Source: Oryzias latipes
Taxonomy: Eukaryota > Chordata > Actinopteri > Beloniformes > Adrianichthyidae
DNA length: 64,000 nucleotides
Reading direction: 5' to 3'
Assembly (NCBI RefSeq): GCF_002234675.1
Contig: NC_019880.2
Span: 14,001,756 to 14,065,755, forward strand
This document shows positions 1 through 10,046 of this stretch, piece by piece. Under the pieces are notes generated by a model. It was not told where the DNA came from. It did not search any database and saw only the letters and a list, made by a program, of their open reading frames with translations. Positions within the stretch are counted from its first letter, which is position 1, and each line of letters opens with the position of its first letter. The position numbers were made by a program, and so were the translations under genes.

Positions 1-1380
1 AATTATTTTATATTTTAAGTAAAGAGTCTTTCCTTAATATCAGTTTGTTGTTGCATTATCTTGAAGCAGAACAGTAAGAAGACTCCAAAATGACAAATTC
101 GGACAAAAGTGCAGTGAATTCGCCTAGTTCCCTCAGAAAAGTGGAGAAGCCTGACATTCTTTGAAAGGAGTATGTGTGATCAAGAAGAACTAGAGGCCAA
201 TTATGGAAGTATTCATATTATCATATGCTGCAAAACTATGAAAAATATGTTTGAAATCATATCTGTGGCTCACAGAAAAAGACAGCAGACCAGAAAAACA
301 AGTTGTTTAGAAAAAACAATGAGGAAATTTGCCCTGCCCAATGCATTTCAATTGCTCTCACAACAGCATGACTAATTGTGACTCATTCTAATAAACCAGT
401 GCTGTATGAGTGCTGCTAAAGCACTAGGGTACTTTAACAAAATTATCTAAAAAGAGAATTATTTGGGTTTTTTATTCCTGCATCAATCGACAGGAAGAGA
501 GATTTAAAGGTTGCAGATTGCGTTTTGTTTTGCTTCCCAGTATCGTGCAGCTATGCTGGAGCACGACGCCTAATGCTGAGCGGGGTCTGCCTGTACGTGC
601 GACACGAGATCAGCGGGAACGTGGACATGGTCCATTCTGCCCGTCCTGGTGCGCGCGCTACTAGCTTACCCAAACATGGAGTAAAAGCCGCGATTTTAAA
701 GATAAAATACACATATTTATAAGAACGAGATCCACATTTTGGTGCAATCAAGCCAAAGCCAGCTATGCGCACGAGAAGGGATTAGCCTATTTGCTGTACT
801 GGGGAGGGGGCAAGAGATGCTTTTACGTGAACCCATACAGCCTTTAGCATTTTATTTGAGGATAAATAAGTCATTGCTCTCGTCTCAGATGAGCTGTGCT
901 GACCCGAAGAGGGGAATGGGACGTTTTATCGAAAGCATTAATTTCCCAACAATTCGCACGCCAATTTCTAAGAAAAACAAGCTCATCGTGACTGTTTACG
1001 ATACTAAATCATCTAGAACAAGTTTAATAGTTCTTTACAACAAGCTGATGTGTGTTGAACTGTCCCTCAGGGGCAATTAATATAAAAAAAAACAGCCCAA
1101 GAGCACAAAATGGTGCGCTACTACTACTACTAGTATGTTTTAATATATCGACAGTAGCATATTTTTGTTTCTTCACTAAACCATCACTAATTAATATAAC
1201 ACAAAGTAAAATTGTAACATGGTAGGCTATATTAATAAATCGCCAAAATCGAAAGAAAAACTGCAGTTAGCCGATAAACTCGCCAGACTAGCTTGCTAAA
1301 CAATCAGATAGCTTCGTTCGGCGAATGTTTAAGCTCGGCTAGCAGGCAAGCTACCGTCCGTAAGAAACCAAACAACCTAC
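1..1380 (-). other. max: intron 1 of max (partial, runs off the left edge)
   Basis: This stretch follows the splice donor of max coding exon 1 on the minus strand. I searched it for the short alternative max exon and for the basic-helix-loop-helix exon and found neither, so the rest of the gene must lie beyond the left end. Around 540-660 there is a CpG-richer patch with open frames on both strands that I could not match to a protein; I treat these as chance. No other gene is visible. Confidence 0.6.
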
Positions 1381-1416
1381 ATCGCTGTCGACTTCGATGT
1401 CATCATTTTCGCTCAT
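1381..1416 (-). CDS. max: max, coding exon 1 (partial gene)
   Basis: MAX is the obligate bHLH-leucine zipper partner of MYC, MXD and MNT proteins; the dimers bind E-boxes in the nucleus. The 12 codons from the ATG at 1416 read MSENDDIEVDSD and stop at a consensus donor (GTAGGT at 1380-1375). From family knowledge, vertebrate MAX begins MSDNDDIEVESD and has its first intron at exactly this place, before the bHLH exon or the optional nine-residue exon. The two substitutions (D3E, E10D) are conservative. The acidic start holds the casein kinase II region in mammals. Only this exon is in the window; the DNA-binding and zipper exons must lie to the left. The exon is very short, so identity rests on 10 of 12 matching residues, the intron position and a housekeeping-type promoter just upstream. 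Confidence 0.85.
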
Positions 1417-1700
1417 TCTTCGGTAAAACAAAAAAGGTGTGAGGAAAAAAGCAGCTGTCAAAACAAAATGCAGCGACAACTGGAGGCGGATATTCAATGT
1501 AGCACGGAGCTCTGCTACATTACAGGCATGACGACCAACCGCCTCTTCTACACGTGATTCGCCTACACATGGACTGAAAAATAAGCAAGGCGCATGCGCA
1601 GTATAACAAAGCACGATGGGAAATGTAGTAATATAATTGCACAAGATTGATTGAGGACTATTACCAATGCTGGGCAGAAAACTACACTTCCCGCAAGGCT
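1417..1700 (-). promoter_or_regulatory. max: max 5' UTR and promoter with NRF1 and two ZNF143-like sites
   Basis: Upstream of the max ATG on the minus strand there is a palindromic NRF1-type site GCGCATGCGC at 1590-1599. Two elements resemble the ZNF143/STAF SBS motif (consensus ACTACAnTTCCC): ACTACATTTCCCA on the minus strand at 1617-1629, and ACTACACTTCCCGCAAGGC on the plus strand at 1681-1699. No TATA box is seen. This composition is typical of a ubiquitous CpG promoter, which fits max. The transcription start is not mapped; I expect it near 1560-1610. Confidence 0.6.
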
Positions 1701-1740
1701 AATAAAGCTATTTAAAACAAGTTGCAAACTAAACTCAACC

Positions 1741-1763
1741 TATATATATATATATATATATAT
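1741..1763. repeat. (TA)n microsatellite
   Basis: Perfect TA dinucleotide run of about 23 bases, just upstream of the max promoter. Confidence 0.95.
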
Positions 1764-3170
1764 TCAAAAAGTACAATTTGAATGAATTTACTCTGAAAAT
1801 GTTGATGTATTCGAGGTCATGCGTATATTTTATTGATTGTATCTAATCGTTCCTGGCTGTAGTGTGGCTTTGACATGCACGTTTTGTGTGCAGCAGAAAC
1901 CAGTTTCTTGTTCATCGTCCAACATATGATTATGGGAGCAGATGGCGTCTTGCTCACTTCAGCCGCCCTCCCCCACATACCACCCATAGCCTCTCTCTAA
2001 ACACAACACTGAACACTTTCAATAAAATTCCCTCTGCAGCAACACATCTCAATCCAAAAATCCACTATAGCACTGCAAAGCATTTTTTCACTGATAAAGT
2101 ATTGCCTCTGCAATTGCAACAGTTACAGCAGATATTTTTTAACACTAAAATTAATTTATCTTTTATTAAATGATAAAACATGGATACAAAGGTGATTCAT
2201 TGGTTGTATTAACGTTGTGGCAAGATTGAACAATTCCTGATTATTTAAATTGTCAATCCTCATGTTTCTCTTTTTAAAATCTACTTAGAAAAGTGCATTT
2301 ACGGGTATTAAAGACTTAGTAAAAGCAGAAAATGTTGGACTTAGCTTTTGCTTGAAATTTTGCAGTTATGAATGGTTTCAGGGACATCGTGTAATAAAAA
2401 GCTCACATCAGATGTCATTGGGTGAAACTGTAAAACTGTAAAACATGAAGAAAAAAAAAGCCAAATATAGCTGATTTACTCATTTTTGTGTCATCCAAGA
2501 TGATTTTAAAATGAGCTTCATCACATTTTTATTTAAGAAAACTGTGCATCTTTGAATTTTTATATATTTGAGTAAAATTTAAAAAACAGGCTAATTTCTA
2601 ATAAACTAAATGTATCTTTTTAATCATTATTTTTTTCTTTTTAAAATAATTTTTGATTAATGTTAAAATATTGTTATAATAATAAATAAATAAACTAGAT
2701 TTTTGGAGGTTATCTGTGTATCTTTACAGGTGGAGTCGGTTCCAGCAGGACCCTGTGTCTCTATCAAGGAAGAAACAAACAGAACCCCCCCATGCTGAGA
2801 CTGATGCCCTCTTGGAGGCCTCACCCTCTGTCAGTGATCATGTTTGAGCTGTTAATGTTTTCTCCTGACCCATATAATGTTATCTCTGAAGTGCTACACT
2901 AAAAGCAAAAGATACCAACTTAGCTGTGTGCCCATTCATAAATACCTCCTATTCTAAAAGCTCAGACCTATTGTGTATGTGAACAGAATTGAAACTTTAT
3001 AACCTTTTAATTCTTGGCACCCTTTTAAGGTTGCAATCAGGGCACCACTTAAATAAAACTGATTTCCTTTGATACAAAGGAAGGAATTAAGACTTCACAT
3101 GCTTTACATCAGGATTGACCTCAATTTGAACCATAAAAACAGTGCAAAAATGTCAATTCTGTTAAATGTA

Positions 3171-3185
3171 CCCCCCCCCCCCCCC
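3171..3185. repeat. poly-C run
   Basis: Fifteen consecutive C residues. Confidence 0.95.
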
Positions 3186-3348
3186 ATTAGCATATCAATT
3201 CAAATAAATGCAAAAGTCTGCCAAGAAAACCTTTAACTGGTTGGAAAAGTTCAATAAAAAATATTTCTCGTAATCAAAATAGATCTATTTTGGTGAAAAT
3301 ACACACTGAACTCAGATTTGTTTCATCTTACAGATAAAACATGAAATA

Positions 3349-3536
3349 CAGGGCTGCTCAACCTCGGTCCTTGAGGTCTTCTGGTTCTTCCTTCACTCCC
3401 TGCTGCTCATTACCTGCATCTAATATGTACAGTTAGTCAGAACGAGGAGATACCTGAGTCAGCTAATCAGTAGCAAAGGAGGAAAGGAGAACAGGACAGG
3501 GTGGTAGGTTTGCAGGACCAGGGTTGGCCAGCTTTG
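3349..3536. mobile_element. probable hAT-type MITE
   Basis: The left end reads CAGGGCTGCTCAACCTCGGT. The reverse complement of the right end reads CAAAGCTGGCCAACCCTGGT, giving imperfect terminal inverted repeats of about 25 bp around a 188 bp body with no coding capacity. Ends of the CAGGG...GGTCCT type are familiar from abundant non-autonomous hAT elements of teleosts. I could not confirm an 8 bp target duplication, so the exact edges are uncertain. Confidence 0.5.
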
Positions 3537-5491
3537 TGTAGAAGTCATCGTGCTATGGGTTTTTTTTCTTCACAGAACATCGTGTCTGCTTGGCAACATA
3601 AAAGACCTGATGTTCTGTTTCTTTAATAGTTGCTCTGTCACTCATCACCTTGAGAAGTACAAAAGTGAGGCCAAGATGTATAAATTACTGGGAGAAAAAA
3701 GAAGAAGAAAACATTTTTTTAAAATGTGTTTTTAGTTAAACCAATCTCAAACCTGCTTTTGCATTTTTTTCCTAGAAGGCAGATTGCACTTTACACCGTC
3801 CACGTTGTCATGGGACCATGTGAAAAAGGAGTTTAAATGCAGGGGGGCAAGACAGAAGAAATTGAGGCAACAGTGGAACACTGTCTGGGAGAGAGCACCA
3901 TGTGAAGCCAGTGACCTGAACGCAAGAAAGTTTACCTTGTCATTGAGCAGCCATTTCATTTAAAAAAGTAAAGGTAGGACAGCTGATTTGGGTACACTTT
4001 GAATGTATATCTAGATGTGGCTCAGGCTTTGAAGCAGATTTAAACAACCATTTCATTAGAATGTTTGGAGCTTACACAATATGTGTTTTTTTTTAAAATT
4101 ATAGTTACGATTGCTTACTATGGTTGCAATTTTAACCTCTTTTTAAATCGTAGACATGCTCAATACATATTACTGTGGCAACTTTAGAGTTATAAGGCTT
4201 AAGGGGGGTGGAATCAAGTACTTTAATTTAAAAATATGTAGTCATGCTAACGATTTATATTTACATCATACACATTTGTTTTTATTATTTAGTTTTTTAA
4301 GCTGCCAGATCTCTTCTACAAAATTTCATGTGCTTAGATGTACAATGGCAAATAAGTTTTTAGTCTATGAGTGAAAAGGAACACTTTGTTCTTTTAGTTT
4401 TAGTGTGGAAACAGAGCGAGCAGTCCTCTAAAATCTTAGGTTTTGTTTCATTTTAATTAGTTGCTTTATCTTTGTATGCTTTTTTGGTTACTTTTGACCC
4501 CCAAACTAAACCCAGTGGTTAGTTTTAGGAACCAAAACTGCACAGCTGTGCATATTTTTTGACAAAATATTTGGATATGTGTGCAAAAGGAAGATCGAAC
4601 TCTTATGATCTGCAAACATTTGGCACACATATTTTCTATGTCTAATAAATACAGTTTTAAAAAGTACATCATTTATGTTTCTGTTTTCTGATCCATGTAA
4701 AGCCTTTTCTTTGACTTGAGGAATTTGCTTGTTCTCGATTTACAAAAATATGATCAAAGAGGAGTTTTTTTGTTCTTTTCAAACTCTAAGATGCAGTAAT
4801 ATACTACTTAAATATACTACTTGTATTTAACTTAAGTCAAAAACAAAATAGCCATTAGATTGGTTTCAACTGAGCATGCTAATAATCTTTGGGGCTCATT
4901 GTCAATAAAAAAAGTTTTTAAGGAAGAGAAGAAAACAACAACATAATATCCAGGAAAAGAAGTTATGCAACCATTTAATGTCGATTTAGTAAATACAGAA
5001 TTGAAAGCAACCAGTTTTGGTTGATTCCTTAAATTTTGAAATGCTTCCTTGGTGTGTATGTAACAGAAAGGTGGCATGCCTTGCATGTTAAGAGTGTCGT
5101 GTCATCATATCTCATTGTGAAATCCTATAGGGTCTGTTTGAGCTCTAGTGCTGCAGCTGGATCTGGAAGCTTTTTGGAAAAAGAAAAAAAAGACAATTTA
5201 TTGGCTGTGTTTACACTCCAGCTATTAGTTAATGTAATGCAAAGATACAAAAGAGTTGGACAGTGTGCATCTTTAGTTCAGTTATGCAAAGGCAAACATT
5301 CAATTATTATTTTTGATTCTTTTAACAGTAAAGGTTTTATTTGTGACTTTTTTAAATATTTTTTTCTTTGTTTGTCTCAGAAAAAGATAGAAAGTGACTC
5401 ACTATGTTCATCATGCAATCTGTGGTTCTGTTTGATCATTTAATAGGTAAACCCGACTAAAATGTCCATGTTTTTCCTTTTTGTGTGCCAG

Positions 5492-5532
5492 GTCAAGACT
5501 ACATTAAACTGAAACTTTGGGAATCTGTCACG
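5492..5532 (+). other. slc10a1: slc10a1 5' UTR segment of the first coding exon
   Basis: A pyrimidine-rich tract and CCAG at 5488-5491 look like a splice acceptor. The 41 bases before the ATG would then be 5' UTR joined to an unplaced upstream non-coding exon. Confidence 0.5.
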
Positions 5533-8134
5533 ATGAACTTGATAAACAGTAGCATTGACAGAGTCCTCATCGACAACGATGGAGGCCTCTCGGGCAATAG
5601 CAGCATGAGCAACACAACCACTTTCAGAGCCATGAACATGACCATAAACTTTCTGAGCCTTGCCATTGTCTTCATCACAATGATTTCGCTTGGTTGCACC
5701 ATGGAGATCTCCAAAATCAAGGCCCACATCCTTAAACCCAAAGGTGTGGCTATTGCGTTGCTGGCCCAGTTCTTCATCATGCCCCTCTCTGCCTTCTGTC
5801 TGGCTAAAGTCTTGCAGATGGATCCCATTAAGGCAGTGACTGTGCTGATTTGTGGCTGCTGTCCAGGAGGGACCCTATCAAACATTTTTTCCCTCATTGT
5901 GAAAGGTGACATGAATCTCAGGTAAGGCAGTTTTTCCTGGCAAAAAAAAAATTATGTCTGACAAGTGTGTCAAAGTGATACTTTTATTTCCTTCAAGCAT
6001 CGTCATGACAACTTGCTCCACCTTTGCCGCTTTGGGTCTGATGCCTTTGCTGCTCTGCATCCTCTGCCAAGGCTTTCCCGGGCTGCAAAAAGCTGTGCCG
6101 TATGTTGGCATTGTCACCACCATCCTCTGCACCCTGCTAGCCAGCACCATTGGCATTCTCATCAATCACTACAAACCAAAATACTCACTGATCGTGAAAA
6201 AAGTAAGATTTCTGAACTTGAAGGTGACATTTACGGGAACACAATTTCCACACATAGAAAAATTGAGTTTTAAGACTTTGATATGACCCCAAAAGCTTTC
6301 AAGAACTTTTTTAAAGAGTCATTTGTGGTTTGGAAATGAAAATCTTGGAATGAACTTCACAAAATCTATTCAGTTTCACTCTTGTTTACACATTCAGCAC
6401 AATATGGGAGTAGCTTATGGTCCAAAAAAACAAAAATTTGTACAACAGGAAGCCATTAGCCTTTCACTGCTAACGGAGAACAGATGTTGATCCTCTTGGA
6501 CAAACTTAGCTCCAGATGGAAATTTTTTAAAAAGGGGTTTTATTTTGAAATTTTCCTTTTATTGAGGGAAGCTGAACTCACATTTAGAACCTGCTGTTTC
6601 CTTTTCTCGACAGACTGGTCTGTGGATTCTTCTGATATCCTCCATCACTCTCTTCATCTTGTCAGCCTACGTTGTAAAGGACGTCCTATGGATGATTGTC
6701 ATGGCAGATCTCCTCACTGCAGCTGCACTGATGCCGTTGATTGGCTTCACACTGGGATATGTCCTGTCTGTCATTTGTAAGCTCAGCCCACAGTAAGTGA
6801 AGTCTATAGGCTGTTTTTATACAAGATGCTAGATATAAACAACAGAAATCACATCTATTCTTTTGAATTTGGTCTTTTGTTTTGCTCAAAGCTGTTCGGA
6901 AAGTACAAGATCAATTGAAAAATGTCCACATACTGATACTCACATTTGTAATAAGAATCCAAACAAAAATGTAATTCAGGGTCGCCTTTCAAGAGTATTT
7001 TGCTAATAACCTCAAATCTCAAATCAAATGATAAAAAAAACACCACTTTAGAGTGTTTGAATATTTCACCTGATAGATAACAGATGGATTTACTTATACA
7101 TAGTAATAGGTATATACATATACACAACAGTCTGCAACTTTTATCCATTATATAATGAAACATATAAATATAGATAAATCATAATAGTGTTATATTTTTC
7201 TATGCATGGCAATTTTGTTTGCTTTTGACAGCAGCTAATGCAAATTCCTTTCAAAATAAAATTCACCGTGTATCAAATAAATTCCTCCCGCAATGGCAGA
7301 TTTACTCAAATTAAGAACGCTAGAAAGTAGAATCTAACATGACATTTTCTATGGTTATGATTTCTGTCATCTGTTGGGGCTCTGGAGCTTCAGGTTGTTG
7401 TTTTTGAGTAGAAATGTCTTATTTCTTTTTGCATTTGATTTGTTGAGCCCGATGACAGATAATTACAACATTTAGACCTTTACTCAGTCAAAAATGATGC
7501 CTTCTGGAGGAGTTCTGTTTAATTTAAGGCTTTACTGTTTCACTACTGATTCATCAAGGTGTTTAATACAGATAATGTTAATTATTATAAATGTACATCA
7601 AGCAATAGATTAGTCTGACCACTCCAACTTCTTTTTTTTTTATACATAAAAATACAAAAAGAAGTGGCCCAGACCAGAATATAAGAAACAGTCTCCTTTT
7701 CCTTTTAGATGCAGCAGAACCGTCTCCATGGAAACGGGCTTTCAAAACATCCAGCTGTGCACCGCCATCCTGAAGGTGGCCTTTCCTGCTCAGGTCATCG
7801 GCCCCATGTTCCTCTTCCCTCTGATTTACGTGGCGTTCCAATGCAGCGAGGCTTTTCTCATGGCCCTTTGTTTCACGTCGTACCGGACATTAAAGCCACC
7901 AGCTGGGGGTGAGTGGAACAGCTGTCGGCCTGTTTTTGCTGAGAGGATTGGGTCAGACGAGCACGCTCATGCAGAGTATGCGCGCAGCTTTGCATTTCAG
8001 ATAAAATAAATTTCTCTTACACAGATAAAGACACAAACAAGTACGCTGATGCCAAGCAAGAGGAGGAGAAAAAACAGCTAAAGCAGAATCAGCAGTGGTC
8101 AGCTGAAGAAGACTACAGCAGAGATGAAGAATAA
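5533..8134 (+). CDS. slc10a1: slc10a1, sodium/bile-acid cotransporter (NTCP), complete
   Basis: Coding exons are 5533-5921, 5998-6202, 6614-6792, 7709-7908 and 8025-8134, giving 360 aa (human NTCP: 349). SLC10A1 imports conjugated bile acids with sodium at the basolateral hepatocyte membrane. The N-terminus has four NxS/T sites (Asn5, 22, 27, 35). It is followed by the family hallmarks: SLGCTME near residue 52, LKPKG, the CCPGG crossover motif at 109-113, KGDMNL, IVMTTCSTF, and VSMETGFQNIQLC. In the last, Glu266 and Gln270 correspond to the sodium ligands E257/Q261 of human NTCP. The cytosolic tail is charged and unlike the mammalian one. All junctions are GT-AG and in frame. I chose the ATG at 5533 because an acceptor (TGTGTGCCAG) ends at 5491, so the exon starts with 5' UTR; there is no earlier in-frame ATG in this exon. 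Paralogues such as SLC10A2 are less likely given the N-terminus and the convergent susd6 neighbour. Confidence 0.93.
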
Positions 8135-8430
8135 ATGCTTCATTCTGTACTCAAGACTCGCTAGGTATTTTAGATTTTCTCTTTAACTCCGCCTGTAGAG
8201 ACAAAACAACATGGGATTCATGTATTTATATAATAGCTAAAGCAATCATTCCATTTTAATTAAAAATAATCTTTGTTAATTCATTTTTTAAATTAGTTTC
8301 TCAGATTTAACATGAGTAAAATTACAATTTAAAATTAATGTGAGGAAAAAAAAGAATGGACAAAGCTTTGGCATGTCAAATTATATTTAATCAAACTGGT
8401 CGGAATATATACAGAATAAACAAAACTTAA
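8135..8430 (+). other. slc10a1: slc10a1 3' UTR with candidate poly(A) signal
   Basis: AATAAA occurs across the stop codon (8130-8135) and again at 8415-8420. The second is the more plausible signal for a normal 3' UTR. On the opposite strand an ATTAAA (minus, 8386-8391) could end the susd6 transcript, so the convergent tails may overlap by a few tens of bases. Confidence 0.35.
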
Positions 8431-10046
8431 ACCTTTTTTTTAAATATTAAAATACCATCTTCACGAACAAATCCAAAAAATAATTAATTAATCCAAAGAG
8501 TAAACTCAACAGGCAGTCAAAAAAAGAAAAAAAAACCCACCAACAATATGCTAATCTGTACACTTAATACTTTTTTTGTGTGCCCGATGTCTTTCCCCCA
8601 CATGCAATAGAACAGAAAAGAGACAAAAAACAAAACAATTGAATCATTTCCATGAAGTGTGGAGGCGTTAGACGAAGCCATGGCTGATCAACAGCATTCT
8701 GGGCACAAATATATTACATACATGTTTCGACTTCAAATCAGGAATTCTCCTCAATAAATTAACAAGACAATATTTTCTTTTGTTTACAAGTGATATGTTT
8801 GACAAAAGCCACACATAGTATTACTAAGCGGTGGAGGCATTTAACTCACATTCACTTTGAATATTCCTTATTTATACACCTGTGCATAGAAGTGGAAAGC
8901 TAAGGCCATCGGGGAGGGAGGGGGGGAGAACGAGCATTAAGTGGGAATATATTTGGAAAAAAATTGGGATGACTGTGCGAGCGGAGTTGGGATGCTTCAT
9001 CTAAAATCTTAAAGACCCACTACGATGAAATTTGTGTTTTTAACATGTTTTTGTAGCATTTTTCTGAAGATGGAGGAGACATAAAAATTAAGCTTAATAC
9101 TGTATTTCTTTAATACAACTCGCTGTGAATCAGGAGGAGACTAAAAAATGCATTTATTTGTTAAGTAGAAAACACGCGGGGCGGGCCACAAGCCCCTTGC
9201 TCCGCTCCATTCTGATGCATTCGCTTGTAGACGACTAGATCTTTGTTTTCCTCGTCTGAACCAAAAATCTGGCTCTAAACTGTACGGCTGGATAGCTGCA
9301 ATAATGCTCGCCATTTCTGCCGCACCAATAATGTTATGTTGGGGGTGTGAGGAGCTGTCAGCTAGCAGGAGAGACAGTTCTCAGCAACTGGGAGAGGAAC
9401 AGGGGCGGGGTTCCTCTGAGTTAACGGTCCTGCCCACAACTCAGAGGCTAATGTCTACTGAACTACTGCTGCTCTGCAGAAACTATGTCCTAGAAAACGA
9501 CAAAGGTTTTATTTTTTGGCTAAAAACTGCATAATCGTTAATACAAGACCACTCTGAACGCTTTAAAAATAGCTCAAAAGATGATCGGAGTGGGTCTTTA
9601 AAAAAAAACAACTATATTTGGGCTCTATGGCCTTCATGCAACTCTGCTAATGTAAATCTTACCCAATGAGCTCTTGAAGTGGTTGAAGGAGAGCAACTTT
9701 AAACGAGATACTGGTGAAATGCCATCTCGTAAAACGAGTTTGCAGATTTGTAGAGCAAACTCCACCGTATACTGTTGTTCCTTAAATCTAATCCCTTCCT
9801 TCAAGCCATTTCAGATTTTACAAAAAGAAAAAAACATACGCACAGTTGGGGTGCCTAAAAAACGTACGCATGTGTATGTACACGTGAATCTCTGCTCATT
9901 TAGGGCGACGAGCCATTACTATCCAGAAGTGACTGTGAAGCTGAAGCTCAACCGGAGCCTTTGCGTTGGGCTAATCTGTGTTGACAATCTCCTGCTCATC
10001 AGTACAGCTGAGAAGCAAAGCATGAGTCCAAAGGCTGCAGTGAGTC
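8431..10046 (-). other. susd6: probable susd6 3' UTR and flank
   Basis: This stretch has no supported exon on either strand. It follows the susd6 stop codon on the minus strand and is most simply its long 3' UTR; mammalian SUSD6 also has a long one. It hosts a complete MITE at 9009-9601. Other AATAAA signals on the minus strand lie inside or near that MITE. A long plus-strand open frame (9674-10726) crosses the susd6 coding exons and introns and is judged a shadow. Confidence 0.4.
9009..9601. mobile_element. MITE family A, full-length copy with terminal inverted repeats
   Basis: The left end reads TTAAAGACCCACTACGAT. The right end is its near-perfect inverse, ATCGGAGTGGGTCTTTAA, so the element has TIRs of about 14 bp bounded by TTAA on both sides. 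The body of about 590 bp encodes nothing. Related copies occur at 20225-20583, 33003-33110, 35175-35715, 43080-43440 and 57905-58055. They share blocks such as GCTCTGCAGAAACTATGTCC and AAAGATGATC. The TTAA flanks suggest piggyBac-type mobilisation, which is inference. Confidence 0.75.

Larger units (their letters stand above)
1764..5491. other. intergenic region between max and slc10a1
   Basis: This AT-rich stretch separates the divergent max (minus) and slc10a1 (plus) genes. I see no supported coding exon. It contains a poly-C run at 3171-3185 and a probable hAT-type MITE at 3349-3536 (listed separately). An isolated GC-richer patch at 2731-2845 follows an acceptor-like TTTACAG; its frames break quickly. 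A 5' non-coding exon of slc10a1 should lie somewhere here, because the first coding exon is preceded by an acceptor, but I cannot place it. Confidence 0.5.

Noticed and set aside
525..722. 65-codon frame in a CpG-rich patch of the left edge, with another frame on the opposite strand
   Set aside because: No family resemblance on either strand and no initiation or splice context. It lies inside max intron 1.
2731..2845. Acceptor-like site followed by a GC-richer patch, faintly like the start of fish NLR proteins (VPAGPCVSIKEE-type)
   Set aside because: The frame stops after about 22 codons, the resemblance depends on a frameshift, and no NACHT or LRR sequence follows.
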